DNA of 35,909 nt from Streptomyces sp. ISL-11 (GTDB lineage: Bacteria > Actinomycetota > Actinomycetes > Streptomycetales > Streptomycetaceae), in NCBI RefSeq assembly GCF_018614525.1, contig NZ_JAGGOL010000102.1, positions 1 through 35,909 of the forward strand. The letters run 5' to 3'. Every line of letters starts with the position of its first letter. Position 1 is the stretch's first letter. Below are positions 8,070 to 16,046 of the stretch, in pieces. The position numbers and the translations under genes were made by a program. The notes under the pieces are model-generated. The model did not search any database. It worked only from the letters and a program-made list of their open reading frames with translations, and was not told the DNA's origin.

Positions 8070-9209
8070 TCAGGAGTTGAACGGGTTCGGCCCCGTGGGC
8101 GGCGGCGCCTCCCCCGCCCGCAGCAACAGCAACGCCATCCCGAAGGCCGGCCGGTCGAAGGCGGTGTGCCCGGTGTCATGGGTCTCGCCCACCGTGGTCA
8201 CCCGCGCGTCCGCCAGCATCCGCGCCAGTCCGTCGCGGGTGTACTTGCGGCTGAGGTAGAGGCGGATGGTGTCCTGGTCGGGAAAGGGCACCGTGCTGCG
8301 GTCGGGCAGCGTCAGCACCAGCGGGCCGCCGGTGCGGTTGCGGTAGACGACCTTGACCATCAGGGCCCGGTCGTCCTCCACCAGCCCTTCGCAGGAGAGG
8401 CTGTTGAGGTCGATCCGCAGATCGGTGTACTGCATCAGCGCGCTGGTGACGAACTCCCGGAAGCGCGGGCTGTTCTCGTACTCCTGCGCCGCCGCCCGCG
8501 CGGCCGGGGCGTCCTGCCCGGCCGTGCTGGCCACCTCCAGCAGGAAGCGGTCCTGCGGGCGCAGCAGCTTCCGGGCGAGCATCGCCAGCAGCGGGGTGTC
8601 GTTGTCGAAGTTGGCGAGGGTGTTGCCCAGCAGGGAGTACACCACCGGCTCGTCGCCCACCGTCCGGCGGATCAGCGTGCTCAGCCGGTCGAGGTTGCCG
8701 GGAATCGAGAAGTCCAGCTGGACGGGCAGCACATCGGCGGCCGGTACGTGCAGATGCTGGAGCGCCTCGCGCTGCGCGAGGCGCAGCATCTCGGCGCTCA
8801 CGTCCACCGGCAGGTAACAGCCCGCTCTGCCCTGGCTGTCGAGGGAGCGGAGCACCGCCTGGTCCTTCTGGCCCGTCCCCGGGCCCAGGCTCACGTAGTG
8901 CAGCGGCCCGGCCGGCAGCCGGTCGCCCATGGCGCGCCAGCGCCGGCTGAAGGAGCCGATACTCTCGCGCATCACCGGGTAATACAGGTCGTTGCACGCG
9001 TGGGCCCACGCCACCGTGGACTCCAGGCCCCAGTAGGAGAAGCCGGAGGTGATGAGCTTGCCCGAGCCCGACGGATCCGGGCCGTGCCGCAACCCCGCGG
9101 TGACTTGGGCTAATTTGCCCGACTGCTCCTCTCCGACCAGGCACACGGTCCAGCCGCAGTCCTGGAGGATCCCCGGAATGCGATCCACCGCCCGATCCCG
9201 CTCCGCCAT
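8070..9209 (-). CDS. EgtD-family SAM-dependent methyltransferase
   Basis: A 379-residue soluble protein with the SAM-binding motif YVSLGPGTGQ (residues 105-114), an acidic strand end VDVSAEML (Asp136), and the overall pattern of the histidine-specific methyltransferase superfamily (EgtD-like): a stretch with VVYSLLGNTLANFD, then FLLEVAST, then a C-terminal beta-rich segment. EgtD trimethylates histidine in ergothioneine synthesis, but the partners egtA, egtB, egtC and egtE are not in this window, so the substrate here is unknown. ATG 9209 has a GAGGGGGG ribosome site about 7 nt upstream. It sits between two small membrane-protein genes on the same strand, which suggests a membrane-linked role; that is inference. 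Confidence 0.85.
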   Translation of the reverse strand: MAERDRAVDRIPGILQDCGWTVCLVGEEQSGKLAQVTAGLRHGPDPSGSGKLITSGFSYWGLESTVAWAHACNDLYYPVMRESIGSFSRRWRAMGDRLPAGPLHYVSLGPGTGQKDQAVLRSLDSQGRAGCYLPVDVSAEMLRLAQREALQHLHVPAADVLPVQLDFSIPGNLDRLSTLIRRTVGDEPVVYSLLGNTLANFDNDTPLLAMLARKLLRPQDRFLLEVASTAGQDAPAARAAAQEYENSPRFREFVTSALMQYTDLRIDLNSLSCEGLVEDDRALMVKVVYRNRTGGPLVLTLPDRSTVPFPDQDTIRLYLSRKYTRDGLARMLADARVTTVGETHDTGHTAFDRPAFGMALLLLRAGEAPPPTGPNPFNS

Positions 9210-9284
9210 CGTGCCGCCCCCCTCAACCCGACGCCGCGCAACGGCGTACGCCCGTCACCGCCGAACCTACCGGGCGGTCCTCGA

Positions 9285-9656
9285 TCAGGGGAAGCGCGGC
9301 CGCCGGGCCCGCCGCAACTCCCGGGCCGCCCGCGCCGAACTGCTGGGAACGGACACCACACCATGGCGCTGGCGCCACACCTGACGCGTCACCCACACGT
9401 CCAGCACCGCCCAGGTCGCGGCCACCACGCTCGCCAGCGTGCACAGCAGCGCCGGCAGGGCCAGCCACGAACCGCCGAGGGTGAACAGCGCCGCGACCAT
9501 CGCCTGCACCATCGTCACCGCGATCATCAGGACCGCGCGCACCGCGGCCGTGCGGACCGGGTCCGGCATGCGGGGGCGCCGGGCGGGCTCCTCGACCCAC
9601 AACGTCCGGTGGCGGTACGGCGGTATGTCGCGATCGCGGGCGTGCTCGCGTTCCAT
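9285..9656 (-). CDS. Small two-TM membrane protein
   Basis: A 123-residue protein starting at ATG 9656, preceded by a strong GAGGGGGGAG ribosome site about 6 nt away; this decides the start over longer in-frame extensions that run back into the cvnA promoter region. The first ~35 residues are charged, followed by two hydrophobic segments (about 38-60 and 65-90) and a basic C-terminal tail ending RRARRPRFP. No family recognised. It is the first gene of the minus-strand trio and is divergent from the conservon, with a 247-bp shared intergenic region. Confidence 0.75.
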   Translation of the reverse strand: MEREHARDRDIPPYRHRTLWVEEPARRPRMPDPVRTAAVRAVLMIAVTMVQAMVAALFTLGGSWLALPALLCTLASVVAATWAVLDVWVTRQVWRQRHGVVSVPSSSARAARELRRARRPRFP

Positions 9657-9680
9657 GTCGGCTCCCCCCTCGCCGGTGCT

Positions 9681-9697
9681 CCCGGGCCCCGCCCGGG
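9681..9697. other. GC-rich hairpin in the divergent region
   Basis: CCCGGGC (9681-9687) pairs perfectly with GCCCGGG (9691-9697) across a CCC loop, 25 bp upstream of ATG 9656 on the minus strand. On the minus strand this would be in the 5' leader of the small membrane-protein gene. It may be a leader structure or only a chance GC-rich palindrome. Confidence 0.35.
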
Positions 9698-9815
9698 TCT
9701 TCCTCTCGTCGGCTTCCCTCATCAGGAAGAGCGAATCACGGCGGCCGACAGTTCCCATGGGCGCCGAATTCCGGCCATAGGGTGCCACGGACCCGGTTCG
9801 ACGGCCGTACTGGTC

Positions 9816-9845
9816 TTCGAGACTCGTACCTCGCAGTAGTAGGCT
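9816..9845 (+). promoter_or_regulatory. Candidate promoter for the conservon
   Basis: TTCGAG (9816-9821), an 18-bp spacer, and TAGGCT (9840-9845), which resembles the -10 of Streptomyces vegetative promoters. It lies about 60 bp before the cvnA start, which itself has GGGGAGG at 9895-9901. The -35 is poor, so this is tentative. Confidence 0.35.
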
Positions 9846-9903
9846 CACGCCGCATTGTTGTCGGGACACCACCCCGTGCGCCGGGGTTGACGTTGGGGAG
9901 GCC

Positions 9904-12417
9904 ATGCGCTTTCGCGGGAAGTCGATCCGCCGGAAGATCGTGGCGCTGCTGCTCGTGCCGCTCGTGTCGCTGACCGGACTGTGGGCGTTCGCCACCGTCA
10001 TCACCGGCAGCGAGGCCGCCCAGCTCCTCTCCGTCGCCGACGTCATGCGCACGGTCGGCTTCCCCGCCGAGGACATGGTCCGCGCCCTGCAGAAGGAACG
10101 CCGCCAGACCCTGGTCTACCTCGCCGACCCCCGCCGCTCCGACGCGCTCGCCGCCCTGCGCGGACAACAGGGCGCCACCGACAAGATGGTCGAGACCTTC
10201 CGCGGCCGCGCCCGCGGCGACGTGCGCGACGACATGAGCTCCGAGGCCGCCGACCGCTTCACCGGCATCGAGAAGAGCCTCGACGACCTCGAAAGCCTGC
10301 GCCGCCGGGTCGAGGAGGACACCATCAGCCGCCGCGGCGCCTTCGAGGCGTACAACGAGCTCGTCGAGCCCTACTACGCCTTCCTCGACAGCCTCAGCGC
10401 CCTCCAGGACGCCGACATGGACAAGCAGGGCCGCGCCCTCGTCGGCCTCGCCCGGGCCCGCGAGGCACTCTCCCGCGAGGACGCCCTCCTCGCCGCCGCC
10501 CTCACCTCCGGCACCCTGAGCCGGCAGGAACTGCGCACCGTCTCCGACCGCGTCGCCGAACGCCAGGTCCTCTACCGCGTCAGCCTGGGCGTACTGCCCG
10601 CCACCGAGCGCGACACCTTCGAGGACTACTGGCGCGGCGCCGATGCCCAGACCCTGCGCACCGCCGAGGACGCCGTAGTGCTCGCCGCCCCCGGCCGCGC
10701 CGCCCACGCCATCGACGCCCAGCGCTGGCAGACCGCCGCCGGCACCGTCCTCGACGGCCTGGCGAAGAGGAACAACGAGGCCGGCGACCACTACGCCGAC
10801 CGCGTCGAGCCCGTCGCCATCGGCGTGCTCACCAAGGCCGCCGTCGCCGGCGTCCTCGGCCTCGCCGCCCTCGTCTGCTCGCTCGTCATCTCCCTCCGGG
10901 TCGGCCGCGGGCTGGTCCTGGACCTGCGACGGCTGCGCAAGGAGGCCCACGAGGTCTCCGGCGTGCGGCTGCCCAGCGTGATGCGCCGCCTGGCCGCCGG
11001 CGAACGCGTCGACGTCGAGACAGAGGCGCCCCGCCACGACTACGGCCCCGACGAGCTCGGCCAGGTCGGCAAGGCCCTCAACACCCTCCAGCGCGCCGCC
11101 GTCGAGGCCGCCGTCAAGCAGGCCGACATGCGCCGCGGCGTCTCCGACGTCTTCGTCAACCTCGCCCGCCGCAGCCAGGTCCTGCTCCACCGTCAGCTGG
11201 CCCTCCTCGACGCCATGGAACGCCGCACCGAGGACACCGAGGAGCTCGCCGACCTCTTCCGCCTCGACCACCTCACCACCCGCATGCGCCGCCACGCCGA
11301 GGGCCTGGTCATCCTCTCCGGCGCCGCCCCCGCCCGGCAGTGGCGCAAGCCGGTCCGGCTCATGGACGTGGTGCGGGGCGCGGTCGCCGAGGTCGAGGCG
11401 TACGAGCGGATCGAGGTGCGCCGCCTGCCGCGCCTGTCGGTGCTCGGGCCCGCCGTCGGCGACCTCATCCACCTCCTGGCCGAACTCCTGGAGAACGCGA
11501 CCGTCTTCTCGCCGCCGCACACCGGCGTCCAGGTCATGGGCGAGCGCGTCCCCAACGGCTTCACCCTCGAAATCCACGACCGCGGCCTGGGCATGGCCCC
11601 GGACGCCCTGCTGGAGGCCAACCTCCGGCTCGCCGAGACCCCGGAGTTCGAGCTCTCCGACACCGACCGCCTGGGCCTGTTCGTCGTCAGCCGCCTCGCC
11701 CAGCGCCACGGCGTACGGGTCTCGCTCCAGCCCTCTCCGTACGGCGGCACCACCGCCGTCGTCTTCCTCCCGCTGGCCGTGCTCACCGAGGGGCCCGCGG
11801 GCAAGGGCTCCGGCGCGGACGAGGACACCGGCGAACAGACGGCACCCCGCGGGGTGGGCCCCCTGTCGCCGCTGTCGGCGCTCGCGACGCCGCCCGGCGG
11901 CGTCCTGCGGACGCCCCGCGAGGACGCGGCCGGACCGCGGCCGGAACCCTGCCCGCTCGAGGACCGGCCGGACGACGGCGGCGACGCGCAGCACCACCAG
12001 GCGAGCGATCCCCTCTTCCCGCTGCCGCGCCGCAGGGCGCCCGTGCTCGTCTCCGACCACGGCCGCCCGGTGGCGCCCCGCGACCGGCCCGAGGACCCCG
12101 CGGCGGAGCCGACGCCGACCGGCGGCCTGCCCCGGCGCGTCCGCCAGGCCAGCCTCGCGCCGCAGCTGCGGAACGACCCGACGCCCGCGCACGGTCGGGC
12201 CGCGGCCGCACCGGACCCCGGCGGCCCGGAGGCCGAGCGCGACGCCGACGAGGTACGGGCCAGGATGGCCGCCCTCCAGCGCGGCTGGCAGCGCGGGCGC
12301 GAGGAGAATGAGACGGAACGATCCGGCACGCCGACCGGAACCCCACCGAGCGCACCACCCGGCACACCGCCGAGAACGACAGCACCACGAACCACATCTG
12401 AGGGGGACGGTCCATGA
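9904..12417 (+). CDS. Conservon sensor histidine kinase-like protein (CvnA type)
   Basis: An 837-residue membrane sensor of the nitrate-sensor/ATP-binding kind that opens each Streptomyces conservon. TM1 spans about residues 11-33; an extracellular helical domain like the NIT (nitrate/nitrite-sensing) domain runs to about 300. TM2 is about 309-334, then a HAMP-like linker, a helical segment with LFRLDHLTTRMRRH that could carry the phospho-accepting His, and the HATPase_c domain with N-box Asn531 (AELLENATVF) and G1 box DRGLGM (559-564). The last ~200 residues are Pro/Gly/charged and disordered, usual for CvnA proteins. It ends in a 4-bp ATGA overlap with the roadblock gene. Family knowledge: CvnA with CvnB-D forms a membrane complex reminiscent of eukaryotic G-protein signalling; the ligand is unknown. 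Confidence 0.93.
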   Translation: MRFRGKSIRRKIVALLLVPLVSLTGLWAFATVITGSEAAQLLSVADVMRTVGFPAEDMVRALQKERRQTLVYLADPRRSDALAALRGQQGATDKMVETFRGRARGDVRDDMSSEAADRFTGIEKSLDDLESLRRRVEEDTISRRGAFEAYNELVEPYYAFLDSLSALQDADMDKQGRALVGLARAREALSREDALLAAALTSGTLSRQELRTVSDRVAERQVLYRVSLGVLPATERDTFEDYWRGADAQTLRTAEDAVVLAAPGRAAHAIDAQRWQTAAGTVLDGLAKRNNEAGDHYADRVEPVAIGVLTKAAVAGVLGLAALVCSLVISLRVGRGLVLDLRRLRKEAHEVSGVRLPSVMRRLAAGERVDVETEAPRHDYGPDELGQVGKALNTLQRAAVEAAVKQADMRRGVSDVFVNLARRSQVLLHRQLALLDAMERRTEDTEELADLFRLDHLTTRMRRHAEGLVILSGAAPARQWRKPVRLMDVVRGAVAEVEAYERIEVRRLPRLSVLGPAVGDLIHLLAELLENATVFSPPHTGVQVMGERVPNGFTLEIHDRGLGMAPDALLEANLRLAETPEFELSDTDRLGLFVVSRLAQRHGVRVSLQPSPYGGTTAVVFLPLAVLTEGPAGKGSGADEDTGEQTAPRGVGPLSPLSALATPPGGVLRTPREDAAGPRPEPCPLEDRPDDGGDAQHHQASDPLFPLPRRRAPVLVSDHGRPVAPRDRPEDPAAEPTPTGGLPRRVRQASLAPQLRNDPTPAHGRAAAAPDPGGPEAERDADEVRARMAALQRGWQRGREENETERSGTPTGTPPSAPPGTPPRTTAPRTTSEGDGP

Positions 12418-12884
12418 CCGCACCGAAGGCCGCGATACGCACCGCCGTCACACGTACCGCGTCGACCGAAGCGGGCGAGAAGGGGGCCACGGGCGAACTC
12501 AGCTGGCTCCTCGACGAACTGGTCGAGCGCGTCGGCACCATCCGCAAGGCGCTCGTCCTCTCCGGCGACGGCCTGCCCAAGGGCTCGTCCAAGGACCTCT
12601 CCCGGGAGGACGGTGAACACCTGGCCGCCGTCGCCTCGGGCTTCCACAGCCTCGCCAAGGGCGTCGGCCGGCACTTCGACGCGGGCACGGTCCGCCAGAC
12701 CGTCGTCGAGCTGGACCAGGCGTTCCTGTTCGTCACCGCCGCCGGCGACGGCAGCTGTCTGGCCGTGCTCGCGGACGCCGACTCCGACATCGGCCTGGTC
12801 GCCTACGAGATGACGCTGCTCGTCAAGCGCGTGGGCGCGCACCTGGCCACCGCCCCGCGGACCGGCGCGGCCGCCGACGAGTGA
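12414..12884 (+). CDS. Roadblock/LC7 domain protein (CvnB type)
   Basis: A 156-residue roadblock/LC7 protein. After a ~25-residue variable start, the domain begins at about residue 28 with LSWLLDELVERV, continues with KALVLSGDGL, the helix around HLAAVASGFHSLAKGV and ends with a strand/helix pair GLVAYEMTLLVKRVG. Roadblock proteins act as activators or scaffolds for small Ras-like GTPases, here presumably the GTPase encoded at 13517. The start overlaps the sensor gene by ATGA and its stop overlaps the next start by GTGA, so three genes are translationally coupled. Confidence 0.93.
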   Translation: MTAPKAAIRTAVTRTASTEAGEKGATGELSWLLDELVERVGTIRKALVLSGDGLPKGSSKDLSREDGEHLAAVASGFHSLAKGVGRHFDAGTVRQTVVELDQAFLFVTAAGDGSCLAVLADADSDIGLVAYEMTLLVKRVGAHLATAPRTGAAADE

Positions 12885-13345
12885 CGGCGGGCATGACCGG
12901 AGACGATACCGAGCCCGCCGCCCCCTCGTGGGCGACCCCCCAGGGGGGAGCGGCGGCGCGCTGGTACGACGACGCCGCGGGCCCGGTCGTCCGCCCGTAC
13001 GCCATGACCCGCGGCCGGACCCGCAGCGCGGCCGAGGGCGAACTTGACCTGATCGCCGTCGTCTTCGCCGACGAGGGCCTGACCGTGCCGCCCGGCGGCG
13101 CCCACGCCCTCGCCGACCGGTCGCTGTCACCCGAGCACCTCGACATCGTCGACCTCACCCGCGACGAACCCCAGTCCGTCGCGGAACTGGCCACCGGACT
13201 CGACCTGCCGGTCGGGGTGGTGCGGGTGCTCGTCGGCGACCTCATGGGCGCGGGGCTGGTCCGGATCTCGCGCCCCGTACCACCGGCCGAACTCCCCGAC
13301 GCGAACATCCTGCGCGAGGTGATCGACGGCCTGCGGGCGCTCTGA
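12881..13345 (+). CDS. DUF742 protein (CvnC type)
   Basis: A 154-residue DUF742 protein, the third conservon component. The characteristic start RWYDDAAGPVVRPYAMTRGRT lies near residues 27-46, followed by a winged-helix-like region with LSPEHLDIVDL and SVAELATGLDLPVGVVRVLVGDL (about 90-130) and the family tail near residue 145 (LREVIDGLRAL). It starts at GTG 12881, overlapping the roadblock stop by 4 bp. Unlike the first three genes, the next gene is separated by 171 bp containing a strong hairpin. Molecular function in the complex is not established to my knowledge. Confidence 0.93.
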   Translation: MTAGMTGDDTEPAAPSWATPQGGAAARWYDDAAGPVVRPYAMTRGRTRSAAEGELDLIAVVFADEGLTVPPGGAHALADRSLSPEHLDIVDLTRDEPQSVAELATGLDLPVGVVRVLVGDLMGAGLVRISRPVPPAELPDANILREVIDGLRAL

Positions 13346-13358
13346 GCGCCCCGGCCCG

Positions 13359-13384
13359 CCGCCCGGTCCAACCCGACCGGGCGG
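13359..13384 (+). terminator. Strong hairpin between DUF742 and GTPase genes
   Basis: A perfect 10-bp stem, CCGCCCGGTC (13359-13368) with GACCGGGCGG (13375-13384), closes a 6-nt loop and is followed by TCGGATTTTCC. It has the shape of an intrinsic terminator or attenuator and lies inside the conservon, 14 bp after the DUF742 stop and 133 bp before the GTPase start, so it may set the ratio of GTPase to the upstream proteins. Confidence 0.7.
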
Positions 13385-13416
13385 TCGGATTTTCCCGGAA
13401 GGGGGTTGTCGTGACC

Positions 13417-13536
13417 ATGGTCTTTACGGAACGATCACCCCGCACGGGGGAGATCGCCGCACCGCCGGCCGCCGAGGCGCCGCGCGGGTCCCTGCACATC
13501 GGAGGAAGAGACAACCATGGTCTTCGGGCGCCCTGA
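13417..13536 (+). CDS. Possible 39-residue leader ORF before the GTPase gene
   Basis: An ATG at 13417 opens a 39-codon frame ending TGA 13534-13536, overlapping the GTPase start (13517) out of frame. A purine-rich GGAAGGGGG lies about 11 nt upstream, a bit far. Both starts are embedded in similar sequence (ACCATGGTCTT), as if partly duplicated. It follows the strong hairpin directly. It could be a leader whose translation feeds ribosomes onto the GTPase gene, or simply a chance frame; evidence is weak. Confidence 0.2.
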   Translation: MVFTERSPRTGEIAAPPAAEAPRGSLHIGGRDNHGLRAP

Positions 13537-14122
13537 CCGCGGACGCAAACGTTCCGCCACCGACCCGGTGGCGCTCAAGCTCCTGGTGGCCGGCGGCTTC
13601 GGCGTCGGCAAGACCACCATGGTCGGCGCGGTGAGCGAGATCAAGCCGCTGCGTACCGAGGAGCTCCTCACCGAGGCGGGCCGGCCGGTGGACGACACCT
13701 CCGGCGTGGAGGGCAAGCGCACCACCACCGTCGCCATGGACTTCGGCCGCATCAGCCTCCGCGACGACCTCGTCCTCTACCTCTTCGGCACGCCCGGCCA
13801 GGACCGCTTCTGGTTCCTGTGGGACGAACTCGCCCGCGGCGCGCTCGGCGCGGTCGTCCTCGCCGACACCCGCCGCCTCGCGGACTGCTTCGCCGCCGTC
13901 GACTACTTCGAGCGGCGTGGCATCGCCTTCACCCTCGCCGTCAACTGCTTCGACGGCGCCGACCGCTACCCCGAGGACGCCGTGCGCGACGCGCTCGACC
14001 TCGACCCCGAGGTGCCCGTCATCCTCTGCGACGCCCGCGAACGCGAGTCCGTCAAGCACGTCCTGGTCTCCGTCGTCGAGCACGCGATCGCGACCGGGGC
14101 CGCGGACCGCCGCAGCGCCTAA
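13517..14122 (+). CDS. Conservon small GTPase (CvnD type, MglA/Rab-like)
   Basis: A 201-residue Ras-superfamily GTPase. Walker A/G1 is GGFGVGKTT (26-34), the G2 region is around KRTTTVAMDFG, G3 is the variant GTPGQ (91-95) typical of conservon GTPases, and NCFD (143-146) stands in for the NKxD guanine-specificity motif. Start ATG 13517 has GGAGGAAG 8 nt upstream. As the fourth gene it completes the cvnABCD set. No cytochrome P450 gene (cvnE, present in some conservons) follows; a two-way terminator and convergent glpK come next. Nucleotide-dependent interaction with the sensor and roadblock proteins is inferred from the family. Confidence 0.94.
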   Translation: MVFGRPDRGRKRSATDPVALKLLVAGGFGVGKTTMVGAVSEIKPLRTEELLTEAGRPVDDTSGVEGKRTTTVAMDFGRISLRDDLVLYLFGTPGQDRFWFLWDELARGALGAVVLADTRRLADCFAAVDYFERRGIAFTLAVNCFDGADRYPEDAVRDALDLDPEVPVILCDARERESVKHVLVSVVEHAIATGAADRRSA

Positions 14123-14162
14123 GGGGTGTCCGGCGGGTCTGCGCGGACCCACCGGATACCCC
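14123..14162. terminator. Bidirectional terminator between GTPase gene and glpK
   Basis: Two 17-nt arms (14123-14139 and 14146-14162) pair around a 6-nt loop; the two non-Watson-Crick positions can form wobble pairs on one strand. It fills nearly the whole 41-bp gap between convergent genes, directly abutting both stop codons, so it should terminate both transcripts. Confidence 0.8.
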
Positions 14163-14163
14163 T

Positions 14164-15678
14164 CTAGCCCCGCGCCCGCGGCTCCAGCCAGCCGAAGCTG
14201 CGCTCCACGGCCTTGCGCCAGTTGCCGTACTCGCCCTCGCGCGCCGCCGCCCCCATCCGCGGCGTCCACTCCACGTCCTGCCGCCACTGGGCCCGCAGTT
14301 CGTCGGTGTCCCGCCACACCCCGGTGGCCAGCCCGGCCGCGTAGGCCGCGCCCAGGCACGTGGTCTCGGAGACCACCGGACGGATCACCGGCACACCCAG
14401 CACATCGGACTGGTGCTGCATCAGCAGCGCGTTGGCGGTCATTCCGCCGTCCACCTTGAGCGAGGTGATCCGCACCCCGGAGTCCTGGAACATCGCGTCC
14501 ACGACTTCCCGCGTCTGCCAGCTCGTCGCCTCCAGCACGGCCCGCGCCAGGTGCGCCTTGGTGACGTAGCCGGTGAGACCGGTGATGACGCCGCGGGCGT
14601 CGGAGCGCCAGTACGGCGCGTACAGCCCGGAGAACGCGGGGACCACATAGGCGCCGCCATTGTCAGGGACGCTCGCCGCCAGCGGCTCGATCTCCTCGGC
14701 GGAGCGGATCAGACCGAGCTGGTCGCGGAACCACTGCACCAGCGAGCCCGTGACGGCGATCGACCCCTCCAGGCAGTACACCGGTGCCTCGCCGCCGAGC
14801 CGGTAGCCGACCGTCGTCAGCAGCCCGTTCTTCGACGGTACGGCGGTGCCGCCGGTGTTGAGCAGCAGGAAACTGCCGGTGCCGTACGTGTTCTTGGCCT
14901 CACCCACCCCGTAGCAGGTCTGCCCGAACACCGCCGCCTGCTGATCGCCCAGCGCCGAGGCCACCGGCACCCCGGCGAGCGGGCCGACCGCCCTGCCGTA
15001 CACCTCGGCGGAGGAACGTATCTCCGGCAGGACCGCCTCGGGAATGTCCATCGCGGCCAGGAGGGCCGGGTCCCACTGGAGGGTGGCGAGGTTCATCAGC
15101 AGGGTGCGGCCCGCGTTGGTCACGTCCGTGACGTGGACGCCGCCGTCCGGGCCGCCGGTCAGGTTCCAGATCAGCCAGGAGTCGACCGTGCCGAACGCGA
15201 TCTCGCCGTTCTCGGCCCGCCGCCGCAGCCCCGGTACGTGCTCCAGCAGCCAGGCCACCTTCGGGCCGGAGAAGTAACTGGCCAGCGGCAGGCCGGTGGC
15301 CTGACGGAAGCGGTCCTGACCGTCCGTGCCGCCCAGCTCGTCGCAGAGCGCGGCGGTGCGGGTGTCCTGCCAGACCAGGGCGTTGTGCACCGGCTTGCCG
15401 GTGGAGCGGTCCCACAGGACCGTCGTCTCCCGCTGGTTGGTGATGCCCAGCGCGCTCAGCTCGTCGGCCCGCAGCCCCGCCGCGGCGAGCGCGCCGGCCA
15501 CCACCGACCGGACCTTCGCCCAGATCTCCGCCGCGTCGTGCTCCACCCAGCCCGGCTGGGGGAAGATCTGCCGGTGCTCGCGCCGGTCGACGGCGACCAC
15601 CGCGCCCGCCCGGTCGAAGACGATGCAGCGGCTGGAGGTGGTGCCCTGGTCGATCGCGGCGACGTACGGACCCGTCAT
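14164..15678 (-). CDS. glpK: Glycerol kinase
   Basis: A 504-residue FGGY-family kinase that phosphorylates glycerol to sn-glycerol 3-phosphate in the cytosol. ATG 15678 is chosen because AGGAGA lies 6 nt upstream and the protein then begins with the canonical phosphate-binding AAIDQGTTSSRCIVFD. Other family segments are present: GITNQRETTVLWD, NALVWQDTRTA, the GDQQAAVFGQ loop, GTGSFLLLNTG, and VDGGMTANALLMQ(H)QSD near the C-terminus. Length is normal. No glpF or glpD lies beside it, so it differs from the glycerol operon arrangement (gyl) known in Streptomyces and is probably a separately regulated kinase. Confidence 0.96.
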   Translation of the reverse strand: MTGPYVAAIDQGTTSSRCIVFDRAGAVVAVDRREHRQIFPQPGWVEHDAAEIWAKVRSVVAGALAAAGLRADELSALGITNQRETTVLWDRSTGKPVHNALVWQDTRTAALCDELGGTDGQDRFRQATGLPLASYFSGPKVAWLLEHVPGLRRRAENGEIAFGTVDSWLIWNLTGGPDGGVHVTDVTNAGRTLLMNLATLQWDPALLAAMDIPEAVLPEIRSSAEVYGRAVGPLAGVPVASALGDQQAAVFGQTCYGVGEAKNTYGTGSFLLLNTGGTAVPSKNGLLTTVGYRLGGEAPVYCLEGSIAVTGSLVQWFRDQLGLIRSAEEIEPLAASVPDNGGAYVVPAFSGLYAPYWRSDARGVITGLTGYVTKAHLARAVLEATSWQTREVVDAMFQDSGVRITSLKVDGGMTANALLMQHQSDVLGVPVIRPVVSETTCLGAAYAAGLATGVWRDTDELRAQWRQDVEWTPRMGAAAREGEYGNWRKAVERSFGWLEPRARG

Positions 15679-16046
15679 GGCGTCTCCTGACCCGAAGAGG
15701 CTGCTGCGGTGGCCACGGCACGATACCCCAGCGGACGCGGGCCCGGCAGACCGCGCGTATACATCATCCGCACTCAAATGCGCACCACCGAAGGGGAGTT
15801 GTCGCCTTGGTGGTCAGCCGCCTCAAAGAGTGCGTCGCGGCGCCCGCGGCCCGTCAGGCGCTCGCCTGCGCTTCCGTGCGCCTCACCCCTTCGACCATGG
15901 GCAATGCGCCCACCACTGGTTGACCCTTCACCCGAAGGGGTGAGGGCTCGATTGTGCCGTAACCGCCCGGTTCCGCACGCTCTCCACGGGAGGGCAGGCG
16001 TGAACGGGCCCGCTCGCCGTCTGCATGAGAGGCCGGGTGGTCGGAC
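15679..16046. other. Divergent intergenic region glpK / PKS (368 bp)
   Basis: It holds the promoters of both divergent genes, but I see no clear -35/-10 pair. Its main feature is the perfect 13-bp inverted repeat described separately at 15881-15945. A TTGACC lies inside that repeat's spacer without a matching -10. The ribosome site before the PKS start (GAGAGG about 14 nt upstream) is poor. No RNA gene or extra coding frame is supported. Confidence 0.6.
15881..15945. promoter_or_regulatory. 13-bp inverted repeat upstream of the PKS gene
   Basis: CCTCACCCCTTCG (15881-15893) and its exact complement CGAAGGGGTGAGG (15933-15945) are separated by 39 bp. A third related word, CCCTTCACCC (15924-15933), adjoins the right arm. 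This can be a regulator binding pair or a leader stem. It is 101 bp before the PKS start. Confidence 0.55.

Noticed and set aside
7512..9113. 533-codon plus-strand open frame opposite the methyltransferase
   Set aside because: Arg/Gly/Gln-rich shadow; the minus strand carries an intact SAM-binding motif and a good ribosome site.
9736..12423. 895-codon minus-strand open frame opposite the conservon sensor gene
   Set aside because: Shadow of the real plus-strand gene, which has clear TM, HAMP and HATPase motifs.
15679..16046. Glycerol operon regulator site or promoter for glpK
   Set aside because: No -35/-10 pair with acceptable spacing was found on the minus strand; TGTATAC near 15768 is isolated.
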